From NCBI GenBank assembly GCA_009746045.1, contig RPFO01000059.1:2324068-2388067 (forward strand): a stretch of DNA of 64,000 nt, written 5' to 3'. This document shows positions 1 through 12,500 of the stretch, in pieces (position 1 is the first letter of the stretch; every line of letters starts with the position of its first letter). Below the pieces are notes generated by a model. It saw nothing but the letters and a program-made list of their open reading frames with translations, ran no database searches and was not told where the DNA came from. Source of the DNA: Mesostigma viride. Lineage: Eukaryota; Streptophyta; Mesostigmatophyceae; Mesostigmatales; Mesostigmataceae. The translations under genes were made by a program, and so were the position numbers.

Positions 1-524
1 GCCACGCGCCGTTGCTGGAAAGGGGGGGGAAGAGGTGATGGGCGCATGGCGAGGGGACAAGCAACAACAGGAGCAGAGGGGAATGGGTAAGGCCGTGCTA
101 CAGAACAGGCCAAGCCACAGGCACCGTCCCATGGCTTTACTACACGGCACCGAGCGGATGTCAGGACAACAACAGCCGGCACCGGTTGGCCAATCGGGTA
201 CATTTCCTTAAAAAAACAGCGGCCAGCATGACGGGGGGAACTGAAGGATCACCCTGCCACACTGTGTACAGCAACCATACAGCCAGGCCATACGCTCAGC
301 ATAGGATTTAAAAATACAGCACTGCGAAAACTTGGGCTTGCGGACTTATTCTGTTATCTCGGGACCCACACCGCGCGGGACCTGTGAATCCGCCCAAATT
401 CTGTGTTGGGCCCTGTGCCGGCCTCAAAACTGCTTGCACCGGGAGCAACGCAAGACTTGCTCTCGTCCGCAGTGCCCCTTGGTCCACACTCTTCAGAGGC
501 ATGAAGCCGTAAGGGCACACCCAC
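1..524 (-). other. UPF2 intron 13 (partial)
   Basis: This lies downstream of the exon 13 donor (CAG|GTGGGT, exon ends at 525). I found no continuation of MIF4G-3 in any minus-strand frame, so the next exon must be left of the window. Confidence 0.6.
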
Positions 525-3500
525 CTGCTGCCCGTAGCTGTTGCTCTCCAGCTCTGAACGGATCTCCTCCAGCACCGCGTCCACTGTCGCACGCCAGGTG
601 GCAGCAGGGGGGGATCCGTTGGGTGACTTTGTCAGTAATAAAAAATTAGAATATTAGAAAGAAGCAGGGGGAGGCAACTGCCAAGTTCAAGAGCGGGAGG
701 AAAATCCAACCTGAGAGTACCGCGAGCCTTCTTCAGTGACTAAACCACAATGACGGCTACAGGGACTAAACCACCACCAAGGTCACAGGCGCACCCAGCG
801 GCCGCTTCTCTGCGAAGCACTGCACGGATGCGTGTGCCGCCATGATTGTGGCACGGATGCGTGTGCCAGCATCACTGTGGCACATTCAACCCATGCATTC
901 CACTTGGCATCTACCGCATAGCTGGCAGGGGGCCGATGCGATGCGAAGAGAGAGGGGGTGGCTACCATGCGACGAGACATTATTGCATTTGTTCTCTGAG
1001 GTATTGCTAGCCGCACCGTACAAGCACAAGACGCCGTTGATCAGGGCGGCGGTTGCTGGTGAGTCGCAACCCCATGCGCGCATATCAACCAAATGACACA
1101 AACGACACCTTAACGTTCCCTCAACCAGCTTCACTGATTTCCCTTCCCATGTCCTCGCCCTCCCCCCGCCACAGGAATACCTGCATCGGCCAAGCCCTTT
1201 CACCATCAGGTTTGCTGCCGCGGCCCCCCCCTTGCCTCTGCCCCTCACCCTTCCTCTATTTCCACCCGAGACACACCTGCAAGTGCACCACGCCCTCACG
1301 CCACTCCCTGCCCCCCCCCCACACACACACAGTACAGTCATTCCCGCGTTAAGTTACGATTCTTAAGGTAACGTTCCCGCATTAAGTTACGACGCCGAAG
1401 TGTGGGCGGCGACCGTAACTTAAGCCTGGTTGCCATCGTAACTTAACGCGGTATTGAGCCAAACTGTAGGCCATAGGCTACTATTGGCTGCGGAGGAGGG
1501 CGTTTTTGGCCAAGCCCGGACGCCCGGACTCCGGAATAGGGGACCCGCTATGCTGATAGCTAAGTGAGACGACTCTATCTAACTATGATTGTGGCGTTAC
1601 AGTTTGTATAGATAGCTGAATAGGCCATGCCGAATGCTCCACTTATTAATTAGTGGTAACTAGGCCGAGGTCGGCAGGGAACCCGGATTTCCGGAACACA
1701 GAACACTGCGTCACAGAACATAGCTGGCGCCAGGATACGGCAGGATGAACAGCTCAGCCGGATCTGAACTGAGGTGAACTAGCAAAGTCGCAGCTGCGCA
1801 TCCTCGCTATCAGCCTATCACCAGAGCATCCCGCAGCACCCAGCCTCGCCGCATCCAGAAATGGTACGAAATCCCGTACTTTGAGCGCCCTTGATGCTGC
1901 AGCTGAATCGGGCTTGACGAGAGGTGTCGAATGCGGTATAGAAGTCCGTCAGAGTAGGAGGGGGTGGGCTGCTAGCCTAATTCTACCGTTAAGTTACGTT
2001 CCCGCGTTAAGTTACGACGCCCAGAATCAGGCAGCGATCGTAACTTAACGCGTGAATGACTGTATACTATAGTGACCACATACGCATCACACACGCACCC
2101 AGCCGTATGCCGAGCGAGTCGTGCACGCGGCTGATGCCCCCCACGACGGAGGCGACGAGGTGCATGTTGCTGTACTTGGTGCGGTGCGCCTTGAGCAGGC
2201 AGTGGATCGCATAGTCCTCGACCGCAGGGTCCTTCCAGGCCAGCTTGCGCAGCAGGTGCAGCACGCCCTCCACGCGCGCCTTGTCCAGGTCAAACAGGAG
2301 GAGCTTGCGGATGAACTGGGCAGGGGAATACAAGGGAGGAAAGGGCATCCCGCAGGGAGGGGGGGTGGGGGCCAAAAGAAAGGCAGCGCAAACAGTGGCA
2401 GATGTCAGAAGACTGGCTGACTGGCAGAACATGGGGGCATTGGCAGCCTTGGCACATGCACACAAGCATGGCCCATGGCCGATGAGAAGCACACCGCTGA
2501 TGCAACCACAGGCCTTGGGAGGCAGAGAGACACGCGACGGGGGCGGGGCTGCCACTCAGGCGCGTGGCGGAGGGAGCGTTAGTTGACCCCAGTGATGTGG
2601 TCGCTGACCCAAATGGTGCCCAGCAGCCTGGCAAGGAGGAGCGACGCCGGGCAAGGGAAGTGGTCGCTGACCCAAGTGGAGCCCAGCAGCCTGGCAAGGA
2701 GCGACGCCGTGCAAGGGAGGCGCGCCGCTGGGCAAGGAGGAGAGCCGCCGGGCAAAGAGGAGCGCAGCCATTATCACTCCTGCCACTAAGCCACGTTGTG
2801 CGTATGCAGGCATGAGCGCTGCGGGCCCACAATGTGATCATTATTTGTGCGTGGTCGAGGGGGGAAGGAAGCGCTGGCACTGGCCTTATGGGCCTGCCCA
2901 AGTCTACAGGCTTCTTACCGCAGCCAAGGGAGGTCAGAGGCCAATGCATGAAACAGGGCGCCAGCATAAGAGGATATGAGGGGGAAGCACCGTGGAGCAG
3001 GGGGCATGGTTACCGTGCCAACTCAACCGCACCAGGGTACCTGCTGCATCGGCTCGCGCTGCTTGGTCACGCGTGCCGACCGCAGTGGCGGCTTGCACTG
3101 GTAGTAGGCATTCTCCACCATGGTCGCCTGCCGGCTGTCCATGTTCTTGGCGTTCTTCAGGCGCATGAGGATGTCCAGCAGGTTGGCCGTGCGCTGCTGT
3201 GTGGCCGGCAACCGATACAAGAAGCGGCCCGCCACCTCCAGCAACTGGCACGCCACGTCGATGTTGTGGTGAGTGAAGTCGTCCAGGCACGTCTTGAGGC
3301 ACGAGAATGCGACACCTGGCGGCGCCACGCGGAACTTGGTCAGCTCCGCGATGAAGCGGATGTTCCGGATCTTTCCCTCGAGGTTCATCGGGTCTTTGCG
3401 CGCGATGATGGCTGCGAATTCCTCCTCTAGCAATGTGACAAGTGGCGCCCCGATGTCCTTGATGACGGCAGACAGCGTGGCCGCCAGCCGCGCATAGTAA

Positions 3501-6500
3501 GGCAGCAGCTCCAGCGAGTTGCGGGGCACGTTGAATAGTGCGCGCACGAGCTTGCGACGCGCGCCCTTGCTGTTCACGTAGCAAAAGTCCTCCGCCACCT
3601 TATCAATCAGGTCGCGACTCACACACCCTGGCAGGCGCTGCAGCAGGGCGTCCACACTCGATGCCTCGTAGCCACCGCCCCGGTTGCTCTTCTCCTTGTC
3701 CTTGTCAGCGTCCGCGTCCTCTTTTGCCCCCGACTTGTCCACTGCCTCCTTCGCCCCCCCCCCACCAGCACTTGTCACATCCCCCGACGACCCCTGTCGT
3801 GATGTGCTGGCCTTCACGTCGCTGCTGGACCCTTGCCGGCTGTTGGGCGCCTTGGTCACGGATGAGGCCTCCCCTTTGTCTCCGCCCTGTGCGGCACCTG
3901 CAGGGGTCACCCCGTCGGCCGTGCTGCCGCTCTCCCCCTCCACGTCCTTAAGGGTAGCGTCGCCCTCGCCGCCCTGCGAAAAACAACGCCAATACGCGGT
4001 AAAAATGATACTAGTTGGCGGTATCAACTGTATATCCGCAGTACAGCCATTTGCCGGTTTGCTACACCCGCGGGTGATGGACCAGAGCCTCCCACCGTGC
4101 GGGAGGTGTTGCTACCATCGTGTGCGTACTCGCAGACGCTGGGCAGGGTGCGGTGCCCATGCGTGCAAGACATGCACTTGCACCGGCCTCAGTTTGTGTG
4201 CGCAAAGGTGGAAATCAGGGGCAATGAACGTCTGGACAAAAACGTGTACTACCACGCTTGCAACCTAGCCTGACGAAACACAAGGTGGCACTGCAGCCAT
4301 GTGGGGACCAAATCAAAATTATGCCAGCACATTGGGGACCGGGGCAGGCAGACAAATGAATTGGCCCGAGGTTCTGCACGCCAACAAAGCTCGGATCCTT
4401 GCCAGTATGCATGTCCTTAGGCACACCACCCTCCACCTGTCCCTCCTCCTCTTGCCCCCCCCCCCCCCCCCCCCCGCCCCCCCCCGTGCCCCTCGCGCGC
4501 ATGCTTACCCTGGCGTCCGCCCCTGTGCCCCTCGCCCATGTGCTTACCCTGGCGTCCGCCCCCTGTGCCCCTCGCGCGCGTGCTTACTCTGGCGATTGCC
4601 CCCGTCGCCCCTCGCGCATGTGCTAACCCTGGCATCCCCCCCTCGTGCACCTCACGCATGTGCTTATTCTGGCGACCACCCCTATTGCCCCTCGCGCATG
4701 TGCTTACCCTGGCATCGCCCCCCCCGTGCCCCTCACGCATGTGCTTACCCTGGCGACCGCCCCCCGTGCGCCTTGCGCGCGTGATTGTTCTGGCGACCGC
4801 CCCCCATGCCCCTCGCGCGCGTGCTTACCCTGGTGTCCGCCCCCCCTGCCCCTTACCGCGTGCTTACCCTGGCGACTGCCCCCCGTGCCCCTCGCGCGCG
4901 TGCTTACCCTGGTGTCCGCCCCCCCTGCCCCTTACCGCGTGCTTACCCTGGCGACTGCCCCCCGCGCCCCTCGCGCGCGTGCCTACCCTGGCGTCCGCCC
5001 CCCCTGCCCCTTACCGCGTGCTTACCCTGGCGACTGCCCCCCGTGCCCCTCGCGCGCGTGCTTACCCTGGCATCAGCTCCCCCTGCCCCTTACCGCGTGC
5101 TTACCCTGGTGACTGCCCCCCGTGCCCCTCGCGCGCGTGCCTACCCTGGCATCCCCCCCCCCGTGCAGCTCGTGCGTGTGCTTACCTTGGCGTCCGCCCC
5201 TTTGGCTCCGCGCTCGGACCCCTCCGCATCCCCCAGAAGCACCGCGGGCACCACCACCCTGCGCGTGCGGGAAACAGCCGAATGGGATGTGCCAGAGGAT
5301 CATGCGCCATGGGGGCAGCAGCCACAATCACAGCCATCACAGCAACATCTAGACACAAAACATTTCCAACCCACATGTTCCATCCACCCACCCACCCACC
5401 CACCCACCCACCCACCCACCCACCCACCCACCCACCCACCCACCCACCCACCCACCCACCCACCCACCCACCCACCCACCCACCCACCCACCCACCCACC
5501 CACCCACCCACCCACCCACCCACCCACCCACCCACCCACCCACCCACCCATCCATCCATGAGGTTCATCTGCCCGTACTATTCCGTGGGCCACAGCCAGC
5601 CTGGGTGGGGTGCCGCCCACCAGCAGCCCGCATGGCTGCCTGCGGATGTTAAGTGTGCATTTTCTTCGCAGAGAAAAGCTGGCGGGGCATGAGGCATGAT
5701 GCTGCCAGGCTCCGCGGTGCATGGCACGCCACAGACCGTAACGGGGAAGGTGTGGAATATGCATACCGAGGCTCGCCTGTCATATGCGCACAATGGGGAA
5801 ATGGCGCGGTCGCCATGGGGGGGAAGACTTGCCACGGGGGAGCGGCCGTGGCTTGGCCAGCACGACGCCCTGGCATTGCGGCTGCCATAGGACTACCGGT
5901 GGCTACCTTACATGTCTCTAGTGCCGCTGTATGGGCTGCGCCCATTCGCTAACTAGCAGGTAAAGACAATGCCTGGCTGGTGTGACCCCCATGAAATGTT
6001 CATATGAGGGCACCCGCAGAGCATCCACTTATGCTGACAACCAGGCAGTTCCACACTCTCCGTGCACTACTTCCGATCGCTTCCCGGGTCTCCACGCGCG
6101 TACTGCTCTGTCACGGATGCAAGCGTATCGCATCGCGCCGGCACCCACCGTAGGTCCGGCAGGGACTCGTAGAACGCGCGCGTGTCCTCATCATCAAACA
6201 GGGGCTCGGCCGGCGCGGATTCCTGCACCCGCGCAGACACCAAACCAGACGATCCACAATAGCTAGGTAGGCGAATCACCCCAGTTGTAACTTGCATGGA
6301 GAAGCGAGCAAGGCCTCATGCCAACGCGACCTCAACCAGGTCGTACAGGGGCGACGACATGATGCGCGACAACACGTGGGCATGCCGGCTCCGCTTCAGA
6401 GCTTCTCGGCTTCTGACATCAACAACAAGCGAACTACAACAGAGCACTATTGTGAGCCAACGCCCGCAAACCACCTGTCATCTCCCCTGCCCGGTCTGGG

Positions 6501-9500
6501 AGCAGGGATGCATGACTTGGCAGGAGACGGGAGGGCATCCACTACCGGACCCTTAGATGTGGCTACCACCTACGCGTATGCCAGCAACCAGCTTTTTCCG
6601 TTGGTTTTTGTTACAACAAACCGGCTTGGCCAGGGAGCATGGTTAGCTGACATGGCCATAACATCACGCTATTGGCTATATACCTTTGATGCAGTGTTGA
6701 GCCTCCCTGCCTACCTTGGATGGTGTGGTCCGCCCCTCCGCCCCCATGGACAGGATGCTGACCGCCTACCTTGGATGGTGTGGTCCGCCCCTCCGCCCCC
6801 ATGGACAGGATGCTGACCGCCTACCTTGGATGGTGGGGTCCGCCCCTCCGCCCCCATGGACAGGATGCTGACCGCCTACCTTGGATGGTGTGGTCCGCCC
6901 CTCCGCCCCCATGGACAGGATGCTGACCGCCTACCTTGGATGTTGGATGGCGTGGTCCCCCCCCCTCCGCCCCCATGGACAGGATGCTGACCGCCTACCT
7001 TGGATGGTGTGGTCAGCCCCCCCTCCGGCCCCATGGACAGGATGCTGACCGCCTACCTTGGATGGTGTGGTCCGCCCCCCTCCGCCCCCATGGACAGGAT
7101 GCTGACCGCCTACCTTGGATGGTGTGGTCCGCCCCCCTCCGCCCCCATGGACAGGATGCTGACCGCCTACCTTGGATGTTGGATGGTGTGGTCCGCCCCC
7201 CCTCCGCCCCCATGGACAGGATGCTGACCGCCTACCTTGGATGTTGGATGGTGTGGTCCGCCCCCCCTCCGCCCCCATGGACAGGATGCTGACCGCCTAC
7301 CTTGGATGGTGTGGTCAGCCCCCCCTCCGGCCCCATGGACAGGATGCGTGTCGTCCGGTCGCTCTCCGGTATGGCGGGCGGCTGCTTGTCGAGGCTCTCC
7401 GCCAAGCTGGCACGCGACACCACACACACACGCCACGTGTCACCCCACATACACCGCACATGGTGCCACATTCACCGCACATGGCCCCCCCCAAACACAT
7501 GGCCAGCGATGCAGCCACCCTCAGCATGTACGCCATGTCAACGAGGCTACCAGTGGATCCTGTGCCGCCCCACCGGTGTACAAGTGTGGGTATCCGTGGA
7601 CATGTGGCAATCATGAAACTGGGCGATGTGGCCGCAACAGTGTAACTAATGGGGGGGCCCGCGGCCAAACATGCTGTCTCTAGGGATACAAAACTCATGC
7701 TTCTTGGCGGTGCTTGATGAACGAGGCGGAGGCCAGCTAACCAGCAAAACATCGGGCCGAAAACACATGGCAGCACGCGGACATATGCTCATCATCATCA
7801 AGAACAACTCAAGTTAGACATTATGCCCTCAGGCGTTGGGCCCAAAAAGCACTTGAATGCCAGAACAAGTCTGTCATGCGGGGGCATGCACGGAGGCCGG
7901 TGCACATCCAGGCATGGTGGTATATATGTACTAATATATATGTAGGATTGAATTGAATTGAATTGGAACATAACTCCGTTGGGAGTATATGTAGCACATA
8001 TCCCTGAGAAGGGGTATATGGCTTTTAATACACGCTGGGCTACTTCCTGCAAGGGTAGGGTGTAAACTACACCTGCTCTGGGTGCACAAAGTGCACCTGC
8101 ACACCACTATGTATTCAGGCACCTACCGAAAGGCGCCGACATAGGGGGGGAAGATCATCATGGCTATACTGTACAAAGGCTAGCTAGGGCATGGCTTCTC
8201 AGCAGAGAGTAACTCCCTGCATGGGCACAGCATAATTAAATAAAGCTAGGCATCATCTGGTGTGTGGCACATCATAGGCACATATGTACATGATTAAAAA
8301 ATGCTAAGGCATCATCTGGTGTAGGGCCAGTAGTAGGCTTACATATACAAGGCCACGGCTAGGCCTGACTATTCTACACTACTACTGCTGTATTCCCCTA
8401 AGCTGGGGCGTCTGGGGGTGCTGGGGCAGCGGGGGTCGCTTGCCAGGGCTTGTGGCCGACGTAGATGGTCGCCCCCTTCCAGTACACCGGCTTCCCCGCC
8501 GCTATCTGCCGGAGCTGGAGGTAGGTGGTAGGTCGGCCATATGTAGGACACTACTAGTATTTGTAGGACACTACCAGTATATGTAGGACACTACTAGTAT
8601 ATGTAGGACACGACCAGTATATGTAGGACACTACTAGTATATGTAGGACACAACCAGTATATGTAGGATACTACTAGTATATGTAGGACACTACTAGTAT
8701 ATGTAGGACACTACTAGTATATGTAGGACACTACCAGTATATGTAGGATACTACTAGTATATGTAGGATACTACTAGTATATGTAGGACACTACCAGTAC
8801 ATGTAGGATACTACTAGTATATGTAGGACAATACTAGTATATGTAGGACACTACCAGTATATGTAGGACACTACTAGTATATGTAGGACACTACCAGTAT
8901 GTGTAGTATACTACTAGTATATGTAGGACACCACTAGTATATGTAGGACACTACCAGTATATGTAGGACACTACTAGTATATGTAGGACACTACTAGTAT
9001 ATGTAGGACACTACCAGTATATGTAGGATACTACTAGTATATGTAGGATACTACTATTATATGTAGGATACTACTAGTATATGTAGGACACTATTAGTAT
9101 ATGTAGGATACTACTATTATATGTAGGATACTACTATTAGATGTAGGATACTACTAGTATATGTAGGACACTACTAGTATATGTAGGATACTACTAGTAT
9201 ATGTAGGACACTACTAGTATATGTAGGATACTACTAGTATATGTAGGATACTACTAGTATATGTAGGACACTACTAGTATATGTAGGACACTACTAGTAT
9301 ATGTAGGATACTACTAGTATATGTAGGACACTACTAGTGTATGTAGGATACTACTAGTATATGTAGGATACTACTAGTATATGTAGGGTACTACTAGTAT
9401 ATGTAGGACACTACTAGTATATGTAGGACACTACTAGTATATCTAGGATACTACTAGTATATGTAGGACACTACTAGTATATATTTAGGATACCATCACG

Positions 9501-12500
9501 CGTATGGCGGCGCCGTACCTGCGCCGTCTCGCAATGGCTTATCGATGGCCATGCATCCGGGGGTGGACTAGGGACACCGGGGGGTGTTTCATAGGGAACA
9601 CTTCGGGGGTCATGTCACAGGGTCACTGGGGGGGATGGACAACCGATTTGGGGAGCCTATGCATGGGCGCGCACGTACGAAGACACGTTCCGCAGCAGCT
9701 GGTCAAAGGACTTGCGCAATCGCGCGTACTGGGCGCTGCTCTCCTCGCACAGCGCGCCGCGGGAGGCCAGCGTGCGCTCGTTCTCATCTTCCGTCGAACG
9801 CAACGCCTGGGGGGGGCAGCAAGGAAATGGCAAGGCAAGGCAGGGTGAGAGAATTCCGACGAAATGAGGACGCTGTGGGGGCGGATGCTCCAGGGACAAA
9901 CGCTCCTATGAACTGCCTCATGCTGGGTGGCGGCGTTGTGTAAGTGCGCCAACAGGCACATGCTGTCACGAGCCGCTGGAAGCGAGGCAGGCAGGGTCAC
10001 GGGAAAGGACAGGTACGGGGAATGGAGGCCAGCGGGTGGACTGTTCCAGGCACACGCAAGACGTCCTGGAGTTGAGGATATGCACGCGATCGCAACGATT
10101 TCTGGCAACAAGCATTACGCGGACAGTCAACGTCCAACAACAGCGGGCGGGCTATTGGACAATCGTCTGATGGCCGGCCCTCTGAACCCGTTGGGGCACT
10201 ACAGGTTGGAGCTAGCGATGAGCAGGGACGTTACAGAAGGTGGCTGTGTACACAACGGCCACGCACACAACCATCCTTGACCTGCCCTGCCCTACAATTT
10301 CTCATCCGTTTTTTGTTCTAGCCTTCACTGCCATGGGCTGCATGGTCATCTAAGATGGCAAATTGCATCAAATCGCATGCACCCGATACAATGGAAATGG
10401 CACAGGCATCGAGCATCCGCAGTCTCTTGCAGGACCCAACCAACTAACTAGAGCGCATCACCCATCACCCAGGAACGTGCCAGCGGTTCCTATACTGCGT
10501 GCGCTGTTGTGACTACCCACTGCGTCTTCGGCAAGGAAGCAGGCAAGGGGTCACTACAGCACACTATACTACGGCATGGTGCCACCCACTGCGTACTCTG
10601 CGTGGAAGCAGGCAAGGGGTCAGTATAACACACTATACTACGGCATGGTGCCACCCACGGCGTACTCGGCGTGAAAGCAGGCAAGGGGTCAGTATAACAC
10701 ACTATACTACGGCATAGTGCCACCCACTGCGTACTCGGCGTGGAAGCAGGCAAGGGGTCACTATAGCACACTATAATACAGCATGGTGCCACCCACCGCG
10801 CACTCAACGTGGAAGCAGGCAAGGGGTCACTATAGCACACTATACTACAGCATGGTGCCACCCACCGCGTACTCGGCGTGGAAGCATGCAAGTGCAGCGT
10901 CATAGAACGCGTCCAGCATGCGCACGATGACCGCCTTCTTGTCATCAGGGAAGGAGCGCTCCAGGGGGCCCTCCGCGCTGGCGTCTGCAACAGGGGCCGC
11001 CGCGGTTGGCGCGGGTGATGCGGTGGTCGCAGCCATGGCACTGCCTGATGCCACATTTGCCTGCAGAGGAAGAATGGAGGGAAGGGCGACCAAGCCAAAT
11101 GCAGTGAATGAGCGGCTGTTGTGAACCCACTAAATGGCGTTGATCGTCATTGGACTGCGCCACGCCAACACTGAGGTCAGAGGAGACCAATGGAAGGTAC
11201 TACTAGAGAAAAGAAGAAACGACGCAGCATTCTCATGACTACTTATGCCACCACCCCAGGCATTACCTCCAGCATGGGCAAGAGTGATCCTCCCCAGGGT
11301 GGGAATCCTGCCGGACGGCGGGCAAAGGAACAAGCTATGGCAACAAAGTTACGGCAGCAAAGTAATGGCCACGCGTGGATGGGCCAGAGGACCAGGGCCA
11401 CGCGATAGACGTGCTGCAGCAGACTTGCTGCAACAATTGGCTGCCAGATAAAAAGGAGTGCGGGCTACTTACTGGCGCCGCCTTGTCGCCCTCTGCGGGT
11501 GCCGCCGCCGGCTTGTTCGCCTGCGCCGGGTGGATTCCCAGTGCATCCTGTGCCAGCTTGGCGAAGCTGACCACCAGCGACAGGTGGGCGCCTGCCAGCT
11601 CCTTGTCCTTCATCTCTAGCAGGTCCGGATTGGTCTGTGTGGGGGGGGGGGTTGAGGGGGGCACAGGGTGACCATGCGCACGCTCACACCGCATGAGGAC
11701 ATGCAGCAAAGGGGTTGTTATGGGAAGAGTTGGGAATGACACGCGTTGCGGCGGCTTGCCACTGACGGTACACAAACCCCACAAATACATCAAAGAATGC
11801 TGGGCCTTTGCGCTAGCGTCCGCATGCGCGCAAGGTGACGGCCAATAAACGGTTTGTGTATTCCCGTGATACCACGTAATCGTGGTGGTAGCAACACGCG
11901 CCGCTTCTGTCCCTTGCTCCCTACACACACAGCAAGGCACCTCACCATGCGCTGCACCCCTCACGCGGCATGCCCCACCTCCCCTCACCATGCTCTTGAC
12001 CACGGCCAGAATGGGCCCCGGCTCGCTGAACACGCCCAGCTGGTACAGCTCCAGCAGCAACCGGAGCGACACGCGCCGACGCAGCACGCGGGACGACAGG
12101 TCGCCGCCGTCACCGTCGGAGGGTGCCGGCTGGGCCAGGGCCATGCCGGACGCCGACTTGACAGGTACCGGCACGAGCAGCTGCTTGACGAGCGCGGGAA
12201 TAAGGGCGGGTGCAAAGTCGGCGTACCGCTGGTGGAGCGCGGAGCAAACCTGCACGTGCGAGTAGGCGCCCACAGGTACACATGAACGCGAGAAACACAT
12301 GAACGCACATGCACGTGCAGGCATACGGCCACACACAAGCATAACCACCCACCAACACCCACCCATGCGTCAACCGTGGCATGGGAGTGAGCAGAGGCAG
12401 CACCCGTGGGCCACGCACACGCACGATCAGACAGCCGCACATGGACGCGCTGCCACCGCAATTGCGCCACCTGGACGTTGCGGCAGTCACTTGTCCCTAT

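Noticed and set aside
2834-3430. Plus-strand 198-codon ORF
   Set aside because: It is antisense to the UPF2 MIF4G-2 exon and has no recognisable domain.
8541-9495. CRISPR array
   Set aside because: Units are contiguous without spacers, in a eukaryotic intron. The same applies to the 72-bp and 32-bp arrays.
11335-12366. Single 343-codon ORF on the minus strand as one exon
   Set aside because: Conserved UPF2 sequence occupies only 12249-11989 and 11634-11473; the DNA between is intron that happens to stay open.
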